Shown piece after piece: positions 1 through 9,505 of a DNA stretch of 64,000 nt. Under the pieces are notes generated by a model. It was not told the DNA's origin. It was given only the letters and a program-made list of their open reading frames with translations, and did not search any database. The DNA comes from Desulfosalsimonas propionicica. Lineage in GTDB: Bacteria > Desulfobacterota > Desulfobacteria > Desulfobacterales > Desulfosalsimonadaceae. Location: the NCBI RefSeq assembly GCF_013761005.1, contig NZ_JACDUS010000001.1:248001-312000 (forward strand). Direction: 5' to 3'. Both the position numbers and the translations under genes were made by a program. Each line of letters begins with the position of its first letter. The first letter of the stretch is position 1.

Positions 1-354
1 GGAAGCCTTTCCCGCCTGGGAAATTCCGGTCAGCAGGGAAGGAATCTCCTCCTTGTCCGGAAGCGCCCGGGCTGCGAGTTCAAATGAAGCCTGGGCCGCT
101 TCATGCTCCTTTTTTACGGCCGGATACCGGGCGGCCTTGGCTTTGGTTATCTCCAGTTCCTGTTCGGCGCTTTTGATGTCTTCCCTGAGATCATTTATGC
201 GCTGATATTTTGGCAGAAACAGAAAATAACCGCATAGTCCCACCAGCACAACCACAACGCCCACACAGGTTGCTATGCGCTGCATTCTGGTAAGCTCGCT
301 GATTTTCCGAAATAACGGCTCCATGCCTTCCCGGGGTATGGATTTTTTCTTCAT
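1..354 (-). CDS. pilO: PilO, type IV pilus inner-membrane alignment protein (3' part cut by window edge)
   Basis: The first 118 codons are present. PilO is a bitopic inner-membrane protein that pairs with PilN and links the pilus motor to the secretin. A short cytoplasmic N-terminus is followed by one membrane segment (about residues 27-47), then a charged coiled-coil stretch and the family signature LPDKEEIPSLLTGISQAG near the cut end. The start ATG overlaps the pilN stop as ATGA, which fixes the start and shows coupling in a pilM-pilN-pilO operon. PilP and PilQ would be expected beyond the left edge. Identification rests on family recognition and gene order. Confidence 0.9.
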   Translation of the reverse strand, partial: MKKKSIPREGMEPLFRKISELTRMQRIATCVGVVVVLVGLCGYFLFLPKYQRINDLREDIKSAEQELEITKAKAARYPAVKKEHEAAQASFELAARALPDKEEIPSLLTGISQAGKAS

Positions 355-926
355 TTTTTCGCCTTTTCATTGGCAACGGCACTGGCATCGGCCATCTTGC
401 ATTTTATTCCAAAGCTCTTCATTTCCACGTCGTACTGGGTTGTCTGCTTTGCGTTTTCCAGTGTCACATCCCTGATTTTATCGGATCGCTCCAGGCGGCT
501 CATGAAAACGGCTATGGTTTCATTGTCCATGGCGATTCCGTTTAACATCAGCTCAGATCCGTTATAATTCATTTTCTGGATCTGCATGCGATCCGGAATC
601 ACCCGTTCAGTAAGATCGGCCAACAGCCGGGGCGGTTTCGTCCGGTGACTTTTGAGCTGTTCGATAATTAAAATTTTCTGCTCCAGCTCCGCCAGTTCCT
701 TTTTCAGCACATCCACCTTGCGGGCTTGCCGGGAATAATGATCAATGTCTTCATTGAGATTGGCCAGCCTGGTTTCCAGGGCATCCACCCGGTTGCCCAT
801 GAACATGTTGACGGCAAATAAAACCAACAGCAAAAGGACCACGGAAAGCAGGAAAACCGAAACCTGGCGGCGGATATTTTCCTTGGTCCGGGCTGCACGA
901 AACGGTAATAGATTGATTCGTATCAT
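351..926 (-). CDS. pilN: PilN, type IV pilus assembly protein
   Basis: 191 residues. It begins with the PilN signature MIRINLLPFR, the cytoplasmic peptide that binds PilM, followed by a membrane anchor (about residues 24-44), a coiled coil (about 48-95) and a periplasmic ferredoxin-like domain. Together with PilM and PilO it forms the alignment complex of the type IV pilus. The start overlaps the pilM stop and the stop overlaps the pilO start, each by 4 bp, so the three genes are translationally coupled. Length is normal for the family. Confidence 0.95.
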   Translation of the reverse strand: MIRINLLPFRAARTKENIRRQVSVFLLSVVLLLLVLFAVNMFMGNRVDALETRLANLNEDIDHYSRQARKVDVLKKELAELEQKILIIEQLKSHRTKPPRLLADLTERVIPDRMQIQKMNYNGSELMLNGIAMDNETIAVFMSRLERSDKIRDVTLENAKQTTQYDVEMKSFGIKCKMADASAVANEKAKK

Positions 927-1978
927 TTGTCATCCACTCTTCTGATGGCAAGCCCCATGGAAATGGCGGCCTGGGGTGCAATCTGTTTCAGGTAACCGGC
1001 ATCAAGCTGATCGCTTTTGATCTCAAAATGCTCAAATGGATTAATGGCCTGGACGTCAGCTGAAGCCTGAACCGCCAGCAGATCCCGAAATTGCTTGATG
1101 TTGGCCCCGCCTCCGCTTAGCATAATCTGACGAATCTGGTCCTCCGGGTTGGTGGAATAAAAGAAATCCAGGGCCCGGCGGATCTCGTTGCACCAGTCGG
1201 ACACCACCGACGAAATGATTTCCTGGAGATCTGATGACGAAATCCGGTCCGGATTTTCCGACAGCTTCAATGCCTCGGCATCGGCCAGGGAACAGCCGGC
1301 CAGGGAGGCAATTTTCTGATTGATCTGGTTGCAGCCCAAGGACACATCGCGCAAGAAAACCGAGTTGTTTTCCTTTAAAATATTCAAAGATGTCTTGCTG
1401 GCCCCGATGTCGATCAGGGCAGTACTTTCAGTGCTCTGGGGATAATTGAGGTTATAGATGTTCTGCAGGCAAAAGGCATCAATGTCGATGATACAAAGGT
1501 TTAAACCGGCCATCTCCATGAGATTGACATAGTCATTGATCATCTCTTTTTTTGCCGCCACCAGCAGTACATTGATCTGGTTGGGATTGTTTTCGTTTTC
1601 GCCAAGAACCTGGAAATCAAGATTGACATCATTAATGTCAAAGGGGATATACTGCTCGGCTTCGAAATTCAAAGATTCATACAACTGGTCTTCCGGCATG
1701 TTCTGAATCGTAATGTTTTTCACAATCACCGAATAGCCGCCAATGGAAATGGCCACATTGTTCTGCCCGATGTTGTATAACTGAAAAAGCTCCCGTATGA
1801 CCTCGGCAACGGTCTCGGGATCCTTGATCATTCCGTCCTCAATGGCTCCGGGCGCCACCTCAATGGCACCGAATTTTTTCAGCAGCCACCCCTTTTTGGA
1901 CTCCACGGCCTCGGCAACCTTAACGGAGCGGGAACCGATATCCAATCCCACAAGTTGATTTTTCTTCCCTAAAATCAT
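923..1978 (-). CDS. pilM: PilM, actin-like type IV pilus assembly ATPase
   Basis: 351 residues when started at the ATG that gives MILGKKNQLVGLDIGSRSVK. The reading frame stays open 49 codons further upstream, but that extension is Cys/Phe-rich and unlike the family. PilM is a cytoplasmic actin/FtsA-fold protein that binds the PilN N-terminus. Visible are the phosphate-1 motif GLDIGSRSVKV (about 10-20), a second phosphate loop ALIDIGASKTSL and the adenosine-site glycines IMLSGGGANIKQ. First gene of the pilMNO operon. No convincing promoter was found upstream. Confidence 0.93.
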   Translation of the reverse strand: MILGKKNQLVGLDIGSRSVKVAEAVESKKGWLLKKFGAIEVAPGAIEDGMIKDPETVAEVIRELFQLYNIGQNNVAISIGGYSVIVKNITIQNMPEDQLYESLNFEAEQYIPFDINDVNLDFQVLGENENNPNQINVLLVAAKKEMINDYVNLMEMAGLNLCIIDIDAFCLQNIYNLNYPQSTESTALIDIGASKTSLNILKENNSVFLRDVSLGCNQINQKIASLAGCSLADAEALKLSENPDRISSSDLQEIISSVVSDWCNEIRRALDFFYSTNPEDQIRQIMLSGGGANIKQFRDLLAVQASADVQAINPFEHFEIKSDQLDAGYLKQIAPQAAISMGLAIRRVDDK

Positions 1979-2501
1979 ATGCGTCTCGTCTGTAGTTGAC
2001 TTGGGTTCAGGAATGCCTGACATCCGGCATCCGCCGAAAAATCCGCTGCTCCGGCAACGGCCGAAAACAAAAAACCTCTTTTGGAATAAACAAATGGAGA
2101 AAATAAAGAACTCGGGTGAAAACAACGCTGTGCTGAAACAGCCGGCAGGTTAGGCGATTTGTGGATGAAATAACCGGGGAACCGATTTTTGTTCAAGCCT
2201 TTCACCTATATCTGTTCACGTGATTTGAATTAAAAATAGACTTTTTTCGAATAACAGATTGTGTCTACATTCCATTTAAATTGTTGTTATGTCAAGCAAA
2301 TTATTTGATTTTTACGTATGCCACACCATATGGAGAGACATGTCTCAGAAAAGCACAATATAATGTATCTTTGACTGAAAACACCTGACTCATACCTGAA
2401 AAGCAGATTCCCGGGATACGGTTACCGGCTCTTGAAAAACCCCCCAAAGACCTGTATGGTGGCAGTCGTTTCATCAAACCGATTTTTTCATACGCAAAGT
2501 C
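1979..2501. other. Intergenic stretch without a recognised gene
   Basis: About 520 bases between the divergent pilM and lysA. Open frames here are short and merge into the palindromic repeat that follows. The stretch from 2210 to 2330 is AT-rich and could hold promoters for either side, but no well-spaced -35/-10 pair was found. Confidence 0.4.
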
Positions 2502-2652
2502 TGATGGACTCGTAAAAGTCGCTTTTAGACGGCTTTGTAAAAAGTTCAAGATCAAGGCTTGCGCAATTTCGAAGAATGCAGCGTAGTTATCCGTACGTGA
2601 AGTTCTGAGAAATTGCGCGTAACGCAGATATTGGACTTTTACGAAGCCGTCA
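2502..2652 (+). repeat. Family A palindromic repeat, copy A1 (lys subtype)
   Basis: A 26-bp arm containing CGTAAAAGTC (2503-2527) is followed by a nested palindrome at 2528-2651. The outer stem is GACGGCTT against AAGCCGTC, the middle stem GCGCAATTTC (2561-2570) against GAAATTGCGC (2609-2618), and the apex is near TTATCC. It ends 28 bp before the lysA start. It shares the GACGGCTT ends and the CGTAGTTATCC apex only with copy A4 in front of dapL. Confidence 0.9.
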
Positions 2653-2679
2653 AGTCTGACAGCAACAGGAGACGAAACC

Positions 2680-3945
2680 ATGCCCATGTCACAGGAATTT
2701 CAAAATCGCCTTTTTCCGGGGCTGCCGCAAATCGCCCGGCATTTCGGCACCCCGTTTCATATCTACGATGAGACCGGCATCCGACAAACCGCCCAGGAAT
2801 TAAAAACCCGGTTCTCACCTCTGCCGGCGACGTTTCAGGAGTTTTTCGCAGTCAAGGCGCTTCCCAATCCGAGCATTCTGGCGATCATGGCGGATATGGG
2901 CTTTGGTTTTGACTGCAGCTCGGTTCCGGAACTGGTGTTAAGCCGGCAGACTGGCGCCCGGGGCGGGTTGATCATGTTTACCTCCAACAACACCACATAC
3001 AGCGATTTTCAGGCCGCTGCGGACCACGGCGGCAGCATCTTAAACCTTGATGACATCACCCTGATCGACAAACTTGCCGATGTCCCGGAATTGATCAGCT
3101 TTCGCTACAACCCCGGCCCCGGTCGCACGGGAAACGAAATCATCGGCAATCCCGTGGAGGCCAAGTACGGGGTGAGCACGGACCAGATCGAGGATGCCTA
3201 CAGAATCATGCGCGACAAAGGAACAAGGCGTTTCGGCCTGCATACCATGCTGGTTTCCAATGAGCGCAATCACGCATACATGGTGGAAACCGTTCAAATG
3301 CTGCTGGAAATGGTCGACGATCTGTCTGCGGCCCTGGATATCGAGTTTGAATTCATCAACATGGGCGGCGGCCTGGGCATCCCCTATCACCCTGATGATC
3401 CGCCCCTGGACCTGACGGCCATGGCCGATCAGATCATCGGGGTCTACCAACAATACAAGAACCGAAAGGGCCGGGCGCCGGCCCTGTATATGGAAAGCGG
3501 GCGATACATGACCGGACCCCACGGGGTGCTGGTCACCCGGGCCATTAACCGCAAGGACATCTACCGCAAATACATCGGGGTGGATTCCTGCATGTCCGCG
3601 CTCATGCGGCCTGGCATGTACGGAGCCTATCATCACATTGATGTGCTGGGCAAATCCAAAGACACCCATGCGGTTGAAGTGGTGGACGTGGTGGGCTCTC
3701 TTTGCGAAAACATCGATAAGTTCGCAATCCAGCGCCCATTGCCCAAAATCGACATGGATGACCTGATCATCATCCACGACACCGGCGCCCACGGCCATTC
3801 CATGGGATTTAACTACAATGCCCAGCTCCGGCCCCAGGAGCTGCTGCTCAAAAGCGACGGCTCAGTGGAGCGCATCCGCCGGGCAGAAACCATGGCCGAC
3901 TATTTTGCCACCCTGGACACCGGGGCCGCACGCCTGGACGTATAA
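2680..3945 (+). CDS. lysA: Diaminopimelate decarboxylase-like PLP enzyme
   Basis: 421 residues, fold-type III (alanine racemase-like) PLP decarboxylase. Expected reaction: meso-diaminopimelate to L-lysine plus CO2, the last step of lysine synthesis. The PLP lysine lies in FFAVKALPNP (about 55-64), the phosphate-binding glycines in NMGGGLGIPY (about 227-236) and the catalytic cysteine motif is VGSLCEN. A Shine-Dalgarno AGGAGA sits 7 bp before the ATG. The dapL gene at 39.5 kb supplies an earlier step of the same pathway, which supports lysine rather than ornithine or arginine as product. The family also contains carboxynorspermidine and ornithine decarboxylases, so the substrate is inferred. 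Confidence 0.82.
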   Translation: MPMSQEFQNRLFPGLPQIARHFGTPFHIYDETGIRQTAQELKTRFSPLPATFQEFFAVKALPNPSILAIMADMGFGFDCSSVPELVLSRQTGARGGLIMFTSNNTTYSDFQAAADHGGSILNLDDITLIDKLADVPELISFRYNPGPGRTGNEIIGNPVEAKYGVSTDQIEDAYRIMRDKGTRRFGLHTMLVSNERNHAYMVETVQMLLEMVDDLSAALDIEFEFINMGGGLGIPYHPDDPPLDLTAMADQIIGVYQQYKNRKGRAPALYMESGRYMTGPHGVLVTRAINRKDIYRKYIGVDSCMSALMRPGMYGAYHHIDVLGKSKDTHAVEVVDVVGSLCENIDKFAIQRPLPKIDMDDLIIIHDTGAHGHSMGFNYNAQLRPQELLLKSDGSVERIRRAETMADYFATLDTGAARLDV

Positions 3946-3960
3946 AAGGATTTTGGTGCA

Positions 3961-4242
3961 ATGAAAGATGACAACGGTCTTTACTACTATCCGTTTCCCC
4001 AAAACAAGCGGGTTCGCATGTATGTCCGCCAAAACGGACACAGCGTTCAGTTCCGGATGTGGCACGCAGATGACCCCTCGTTGTGGGACCAGCACGAGTG
4101 GGTGGATTACGAGGCTGTCTGCCAGGCGGCTTCCATGTTTTCCAAAGACAGTTTTGATCCCGGCCGGGCCTACGACCTGCAGATTGCCCGGACCCTGATC
4201 CGTGAGGATACAGAAAAGACCGGGAAGTCCGAAGCGTTATAA
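3961..4242 (+). CDS. Small conserved-looking hypothetical protein
   Basis: 93 residues, not recognised. It is acidic and rich in aromatic residues (YYYPFP, MWHADD, WDQHEW) with no membrane segment, signal peptide or cysteine cluster. It follows lysA by 15 bp with its own ribosome binding site AAGGA, so it is probably co-transcribed. The sequence reads like a compact soluble domain. No function is proposed. Confidence 0.7.
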   Translation: MKDDNGLYYYPFPQNKRVRMYVRQNGHSVQFRMWHADDPSLWDQHEWVDYEAVCQAASMFSKDSFDPGRAYDLQIARTLIREDTEKTGKSEAL

Positions 4243-4247
4243 GGGTT

Positions 4248-4397
4248 GATACGCTCGTAAAAGTCTGATTTGAGATGGGGCCGTAAAAAGTTCAAGATCA
4301 AGGCTTGCGCAATTTTGAAGAATGCAGCATACTTATCCGTACGTGAAATTATGAAAAATTACGCGTAACGCAGATATTGGACTTTTACAGTTCCATC
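4248..4397 (+). repeat. Family A palindromic repeat, copy A2 (overlaps a stop codon)
   Basis: Arm at 4248-4273 and palindrome at 4274-4397, with ends GATGG and CCATC. The middle stem is slightly degraded (GCGCAATTTT against AAAATTACGC). The right end reaches into the minus-strand acyl-CoA synthetase gene and supplies its last codons and stop (TAA at 4387-4385). Confidence 0.88.
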
Positions 4398-5956
4398 AAG
4401 GATTTGGCATATTTTTTCCGAAGCCGGGGTTTTTCAATCTTTCCGGTGGGATTTCGGGGCACCTTATCAAAAAAGATTTGGCGGGGCCGCTTGTAGCGAG
4501 GCATGGCAGCACAGAAGTCCCTGATCTCCTCTTCGGAGACCTGTCTGCCCGGCTTTACGGAAATCACGGCGGCTGCCACCTCCCCGAGCCGATGATCGGG
4601 CACCCCGATAACACCTGCATCCAAAACCGCTTCATGGCCCATGAGAAAATTTTCTATCTCCACCGGAAAAATATTTTCCCCGCCCGTGATGATCACGTCC
4701 TTTTTCCGGTCCACAAGCCAGAAAAACCCTTCGGCATCCTGACGAACAATATCTCCGGTGTGCAGCCATCCGTCTTTCAATGTATTTTGCGTGGCTTCGG
4801 CGTTGCCATAATACCGCTCCATCACGCCCGGGCCCTTGACAAGCAATTCCCCGGCATGCCCGTATTCCAACGGGTTTTCCTGGTCATCGACCACCCGGCA
4901 TTCCCAATCAAAACCGGCCCGGCCGATGGCCCCGACCTTGTGGGTTTTCTCCAGGCCCAGGTGCACGCATCCCGGGCCCGTGGCCTCAGTGAGGCCGTAG
5001 TTGGTATCATAGTCCTGGGCCGGGAAAAACCGCTGCCATTTTTCAATCAGGCTCGGGGGCACCGGCTGGGCGCCGATATGCATCAGGCGCCATTGGTCCA
5101 GTTTGTAATCAGATAGCTGCAAATCCCCGTTTTCAAGGGCCACAAGGATATCATGGGCCCAGGGAACAAGCAGCCAGACAATGGTGATATGCTCTTCAGA
5201 CACCGCCTCCAGGACGGCCCGTGGACTGACGCCCTTTAAAATCACGGCCCGGGCCCCCACGATAAAATTGCCAAACCAGTGCATTTTGGCGCCTGTATGG
5301 TACAGGGGCGGAATACATAGGAAATTGTCTCTGTGGGTCTGGTTGTGATGCCGGTTTTCCACGTAGCAGGAAAACTCCAGCTGCCGGTGAAGCAGATAAA
5401 CCCCCTTGGGATCACCCGTGGTGCCGGAAGTGAAATAAATGCCCGCTCCGTCGCAGGAAGATATGGAAACCATGGGTTCGGAAACATCCACCCCCCGTAG
5501 GATCTCATTGTAGGGTACTGCAAACTCCGGGCACAGCTCCGGGGGGCCGGCATAAATATAGTGGGAGACATGCCGGTCCAGCTCTGATTTCACTGCACGA
5601 ATCCGGTCGATGAATTCCGGGCCCAGCACCATTGCCTTTGCCCCGCTCAATGCCGTGCATCCGGCAATATTTGCGGCCTCGAACCGGAAATTAAGGGGAA
5701 CGGCAACTGCGCCGGCCCTCAGGATGCCGAAATAGACCGGCAGCCAATCGATACAATTCATCATCAGATGAATCACCCGATCACCTTTTTCAATACCGAA
5801 CCGGTCCCGCAGCACACGGGAAAAGGCGTTGGCCTGGTGGTAAAATTGCTTCCAGGTCATTTCAACACGACGTTTTTTTTCAGGCTCCCGCTCGATCAAC
5901 GCGATTTCATCGCCGTACAGACGGGCATTTCTGGCCAGTATCTCGGTGAGCTGCAT
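4385..5956 (-). CDS. AMP-forming acyl-CoA synthetase / ligase
   Basis: 523 residues, ANL superfamily: activates a carboxylic acid with ATP to an acyl adenylate, then transfers it to CoA. Visible are the P-loop YFTSGTTGDPKGV (about 174-186), the GWLHTGD motif that contacts AMP ribose, the hinge region DRKKDVIITGGENIFP and the C-terminal catalytic lysine in NPTGKIEKPRL. The substrate cannot be read from sequence; medium- or long-chain fatty or aromatic acids are usual. The extreme C-terminus (MEL-stop) is encoded by repeat copy A2. Upstream of the start the SD is weak (AAGAAA). Confidence 0.88.
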   Translation of the reverse strand: MQLTEILARNARLYGDEIALIEREPEKKRRVEMTWKQFYHQANAFSRVLRDRFGIEKGDRVIHLMMNCIDWLPVYFGILRAGAVAVPLNFRFEAANIAGCTALSGAKAMVLGPEFIDRIRAVKSELDRHVSHYIYAGPPELCPEFAVPYNEILRGVDVSEPMVSISSCDGAGIYFTSGTTGDPKGVYLLHRQLEFSCYVENRHHNQTHRDNFLCIPPLYHTGAKMHWFGNFIVGARAVILKGVSPRAVLEAVSEEHITIVWLLVPWAHDILVALENGDLQLSDYKLDQWRLMHIGAQPVPPSLIEKWQRFFPAQDYDTNYGLTEATGPGCVHLGLEKTHKVGAIGRAGFDWECRVVDDQENPLEYGHAGELLVKGPGVMERYYGNAEATQNTLKDGWLHTGDIVRQDAEGFFWLVDRKKDVIITGGENIFPVEIENFLMGHEAVLDAGVIGVPDHRLGEVAAAVISVKPGRQVSEEEIRDFCAAMPRYKRPRQIFFDKVPRNPTGKIEKPRLRKKYAKSLMEL

Positions 5957-6121
5957 AAATTTTTCTTATGTGTATGATAACAATCCGTAAATGGTATAAA
6001 AAAGACCTGCGGCGACGGTATTTTTTTGAATATTGCAAGCCGTGTTATTAGCAGAAACAACGCAAAAGTCAACCTGATTCATGGTCCGCTGCATATGGCG
6101 GGCGCCTCCGGCAACGGGCAC

Positions 6122-6161
6122 AAAAAAACCCGGTCCCTGCCGCAGCGGGCAAAGACCGGGT
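6122..6161 (-). terminator. Rho-independent terminator after dnaK
   Basis: Read on the minus strand, stem ACCCGGTC / GACCGGGT (6161-6154 with 6135-6128) encloses a GC-rich inner hairpin and is followed directly by seven T residues (6128-6122). It lies about 45 bp past the dnaK stop. Confidence 0.88.
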
Positions 6162-6207
6162 GATTATGATTATCGCGCGGATTTTTATTTTTTAAAAACC
6201 CGTCACG

Positions 6208-8139
6208 TTATTTCTTGTCCTCATTGACCTCTTCATAGTCAGCGTCTACCACGTCTTCATCTGCTGCACCCTGCTGCTGGCCCTGGCCGGCTTCGGCACC
6301 GGCACCGCCAGCCTGCTCGCCGCCGCCTGCCTGGGAAGCCTGCTGATACATGCTTTCAGCCAGTTTATGAGAGGCCTGCTGCAGCTCTTCTGCGATCTTG
6401 TTGATCTCGTCCTTGTCTTCGCCTTCCATGGCCTTGCGCAGCCGGCCCGAGATCTCTTCAACCCGCTGACGGGTTTCCGCATCCACCTTGTCGCCGAGTT
6501 CCCTGAGCGACTTTTCAGTGGAATAAATCAGGGCGTCGGCGTTGTTGCGGGCTTCGACCAGTTCACGCCGCCTCTTGTCCTCCTCGGCATGGCTTTCGGC
6601 ATCCTTTACCAACTGATCGATTTCCTCCTGGGTCAGTCCGGAAGAGGCTGTAATCCTGATGGACTGCTCCTTGCCGGTGGCCTTGTCCTTGGCAGACACA
6701 TGCACAATGCCGTTTGCATCAATATCAAAGGTCACCTCGATCTGGGGCACGCCTCTGGGCGCCGTTGGAATGTCGGTGAGCTCAAACCGGCCCAGGGTCT
6801 TGTTGCCCGAGGCCATTTCCCGCTCGCCCTGGAGTACGTGAATGGTAACCGCGCTCTGGTTGTCCTCGGCAGTGGAAAACACCTGGCTCTTTCGCGTCGG
6901 AATCGTGGTGTTTTTCTCGATTAACTTGGTCATCACGCCGCCCAGGGTTTCAATACCCAGCGAAAGCGGGGTCACATCGAGCAGCAGCACGTCTTTGACA
7001 TCCCCGGAAAGCACCGCGCCCTGGATGGCCGCGCCGATGGCCACCACCTCGTCGGGATTGACGCCCTTGTTGGGCTCCTTTCCGAAGATATTCTTGACCC
7101 GCTCCTGTACTGCGGGCATACGGGTCATGCCGCCGACCAGAATCACCTCATTGATGTCGTTGGCCGATATTCCCGCGTCTTTCAAGGCGGTTTTGCAGGG
7201 ACCTTCCAGTCTGTCAAGCAGGTCTTCCACCAGGGCTTCAAGCTTGGCCCGGGTCAGCTTGACGTTCATGTGCTTGGGCCCGTTTGCATCCGCAGTGATA
7301 AAGGGCAGATTCACATCGGTCTGCATGGATGTGGAAAGCTCCATTTTGGCTTTTTCCGCAGCTTCCTTTAACCGCTGCAGGGCCATTTTGTCGCTTCGAA
7401 TATCAATGCCGCTTTCCTTGCGGAATTCATCTGCCAGATAATCAATCAGGCGCAGGTCAAAATCGTCGCCCCCCAGATGGGTATCCCCATTGGTTGCCTT
7501 AACTTCAAAGACGCCGTCTCCGATCTCCAGGATGGAAACGTCAAACGTGCCGCCGCCCAGGTCAAAAACCACGATCTTCTCATCGGATTTTTTATCCAGC
7601 CCGTAAGCCAGGGATGCGGCAGTGGGTTCGTTGATGATGCGCTGGACGTTTAAGCCCGCAATTTTTCCAGCATCCTTGGTTGACTGCCGCTGGCTGTCAT
7701 CAAAATAGGCCGGCACCGTTATCACGGCATCCGTAACCGGTTCACCGAGATAATCCTCCGCATAGCGCTTGATGTGGCCTAAAATATAGGACGATACCTC
7801 AGCAGGGCTGAACCTGTTGTCCTGGATTTTAATCCGAACATCGCCGTTGCTGGCCTTTTCAATTGTGTAGGGCATATTCTTGAGATCTCTCTGGACCGCG
7901 TCTGAATCAAACTTGCGCCCCACCAGCCGCTTTACACCAAAAATCGTATTTTCCGGGTTTGTGATGGCCTGACGCTTTGCGATCTGACCCACCAGCCGTT
8001 CACCGCTTTCATTGACCGCAACCACCGAAGGTGTTGTGCGCCCGCCTTCAGGGTTGGTGATCACCTTTGTTTCATTCTGCTCCCGGATGGCCACGCATGA
8101 ATTGGTTGTTCCCAGGTCAATTCCGATTACCTTGCCCAT
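6208..8139 (-). CDS. dnaK: Chaperone DnaK (Hsp70)
   Basis: 643 residues, full family length. Starts [18 protein letters not shown]. The ATPase domain (1 to about 385) carries [14 protein letters not shown] and [12 protein letters not shown]; the linker [16 protein letters not shown] leads into the substrate-binding domain, and the C-terminal lid ends in a Gly/Gln-rich tail with DADYEEV. A strong SD (AAGGAGG) precedes the ATG. It lies downstream of grpE (101-bp gap), with a terminator behind it. Neither dnaJ nor hrcA is adjacent, unlike the common hrcA-grpE-dnaK-dnaJ layout. Confidence 0.98.
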   Translation of the reverse strand: MGKVIGIDLGTTNSCVAIREQNETKVITNPEGGRTTPSVVAVNESGERLVGQIAKRQAITNPENTIFGVKRLVGRKFDSDAVQRDLKNMPYTIEKASNGDVRIKIQDNRFSPAEVSSYILGHIKRYAEDYLGEPVTDAVITVPAYFDDSQRQSTKDAGKIAGLNVQRIINEPTAASLAYGLDKKSDEKIVVFDLGGGTFDVSILEIGDGVFEVKATNGDTHLGGDDFDLRLIDYLADEFRKESGIDIRSDKMALQRLKEAAEKAKMELSTSMQTDVNLPFITADANGPKHMNVKLTRAKLEALVEDLLDRLEGPCKTALKDAGISANDINEVILVGGMTRMPAVQERVKNIFGKEPNKGVNPDEVVAIGAAIQGAVLSGDVKDVLLLDVTPLSLGIETLGGVMTKLIEKNTTIPTRKSQVFSTAEDNQSAVTIHVLQGEREMASGNKTLGRFELTDIPTAPRGVPQIEVTFDIDANGIVHVSAKDKATGKEQSIRITASSGLTQEEIDQLVKDAESHAEEDKRRRELVEARNNADALIYSTEKSLRELGDKVDAETRQRVEEISGRLRKAMEGEDKDEINKIAEELQQASHKLAESMYQQASQAGGGEQAGGAGAEAGQGQQQGAADEDVVDADYEEVNEDKK

Positions 8140-8240
8140 TTTTATGCCTCCTTAGCGTATTTATTTTTAATTTCAGATTTTATGGATTACCAGGTGCGCC
8201 CGCCTTTTTCACACACGCTTTTGATCACCAGCCGCCCCGG

Positions 8241-8828
8241 TCAGGCCGGTGCCTTGGCCACCACAACCATGGCCGGCCGGATCAGCCGGTCATGGAGCAT
8301 GTATCCCTTCTGCATTTCCTGAATGACAGTGTTGTCCGGATAGTCCTCCGAGGGCTGCTGCATGACAGCTTCATGATATGTCGGGTCAAAGGGCTGACCC
8401 ACCGCCTCCACCGGCTCCACATGATATTTTTTCAAAACCTTGCGGATTTCATTAAGGGTCATTTCCAGACCCTCTAACATGCAGGCGTCGGCCTGGCTGT
8501 CGCTTTGCCGGGATGCGTTGACTGCGCGTTCCAGGTTGTCCACCACGGAAAGCAGGTCCTTGATAATGCTTTCATTGGCGTACTTCCTGTGATCTTCAGC
8601 CTGTCGCTGCATCCGTTTTTTGTAATTTTCAAACTCAGCCGACAAACGCAGGAGCCGGTCATAGGTTTCTGCTGCTTCTGCACGGGCCTCGGCCACTTCC
8701 TTTTTCAACTGATCCACCTCCGTGGGGGCCTCTTGCGCCTCCCCGGTTTCATCTTCCGGCTCGCTGTCGGGCAAATCCTCATCCCGGACTTCACTGTTTC
8801 GGGCTTGTTCCGTTTTTTTCCTGCTCAT
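8241..8828 (-). CDS. grpE: GrpE, nucleotide exchange factor of DnaK
   Basis: 195 residues. A long acidic, low-complexity N-terminus (about 1-40) is followed by the dimeric coiled coil and the core RLSAEFENYKKRMQR, then the beta-wing domain with EAVGQPFDPTYHEAV and the C-terminal motif GYMLHDRLIRPAMVVV. It releases ADP from DnaK. SD GGAG lies 8 bp before the ATG. First gene of a grpE-dnaK pair; no CIRCE element was found upstream, so HrcA control is not supported here. Confidence 0.96.
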   Translation of the reverse strand: MSRKKTEQARNSEVRDEDLPDSEPEDETGEAQEAPTEVDQLKKEVAEARAEAAETYDRLLRLSAEFENYKKRMQRQAEDHRKYANESIIKDLLSVVDNLERAVNASRQSDSQADACMLEGLEMTLNEIRKVLKKYHVEPVEAVGQPFDPTYHEAVMQQPSEDYPDNTVIQEMQKGYMLHDRLIRPAMVVVAKAPA

Positions 8829-9159
8829 GAGTTTGTCTCCGAATATCGGGGCATTGACCGCTTTTGCGTCAAAGACATGTTTCGCCCCTTGTACGTGTGC
8901 GATACAGTGGTATTTTATAAACGCTTCCTGGTTGTTGTTTTTCCGGTCTCAGGCTGCATTCAATAATCTCAAATGCTTCCGCAATCTTTGGCTGCCTGAA
9001 GTTTGACAGAAAAATAAGTCACGCTCGTGGATTGTCAAGGCATGTTTTTTTGAACAGATTGGCCGGAAACCGGAAGGAAAGAGAAAAACAGGGAGAAAAT
9101 CCCGGCCGGGAACCCTCCTCTGCATGGGAACGGAAAGGGCAAATCATTGCAAAGCCGGG
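8829..9159. other. Intergenic stretch upstream of grpE
   Basis: About 330 bases between grpE and the SRP RNA gene. No credible reading frame. It should contain the grpE promoter (minus strand) and the 3' end of the SRP RNA transcript, but no clear promoter boxes were recognised. Confidence 0.4.
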
Positions 9160-9246
9160 AACGTTCCGCGACACAGACCGGCATTACTTATCGCTGCTTC
9201 CTTCCGGACCTGACGAGGTTCGTAACCGTCTGTTGCGCGGCGGCCG
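9160..9246 (-). ncRNA. ffs: Signal recognition particle RNA (4.5S type)
   Basis: On the minus strand the sequence holds the conserved SRP apical motif GTCAGGTCCGGAAGGAAGCA (bases 9215-9196), including the GGAA tetraloop region and the asymmetric loop that binds Ffh M domain. Flanking sequences pair as a long stem: CCGCGCAACAGAC (9240-9228) with GTCTGTGTCGCGG (9178-9166). Size and layout fit the small bacterial SRP RNA without an Alu domain. End points are estimates from the stem. It guides co-translational membrane targeting with Ffh and FtsY. Confidence 0.93.
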
Positions 9247-9505
9247 ACTTGAATGATTTACGGCATCCGGTCAATATGCTCGGGAGGGAATTCAGCCCCG
9301 CATAAAGCGGTTTTCGGGTACAGGGCACCGCTATCACCCCGCCTATCCCAGCCGGAACAACCACTATAAGGACTGTGAGCCCGGTTTTCAAGAAAGAATT
9401 TCACCATCGTGGATATGTTTGTCGGATTTATTTGTGTTTTCAGCAGGGTTATTATATTTTAGGCAAATGTCATTGAAACGCACTGAACTAGAGCATCGGT
9501 TGACC

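Noticed and set aside
2301-2687. 128-codon minus-strand frame, and similar frames at 39243-40079, 57609-58145 and 61734-61958
   Set aside because: They translate the family A palindrome (VQYLRYA...FLRVHQ-like strings). They share sequence only because the repeat is shared, have no SD, and overlap real genes.
8829-8870. Heat-shock sigma-32-like promoter before grpE (CTTTGA ... CCCCGATA)
   Set aside because: Spacing is long and the start point would fall almost on the Shine-Dalgarno. No CIRCE element was found either.
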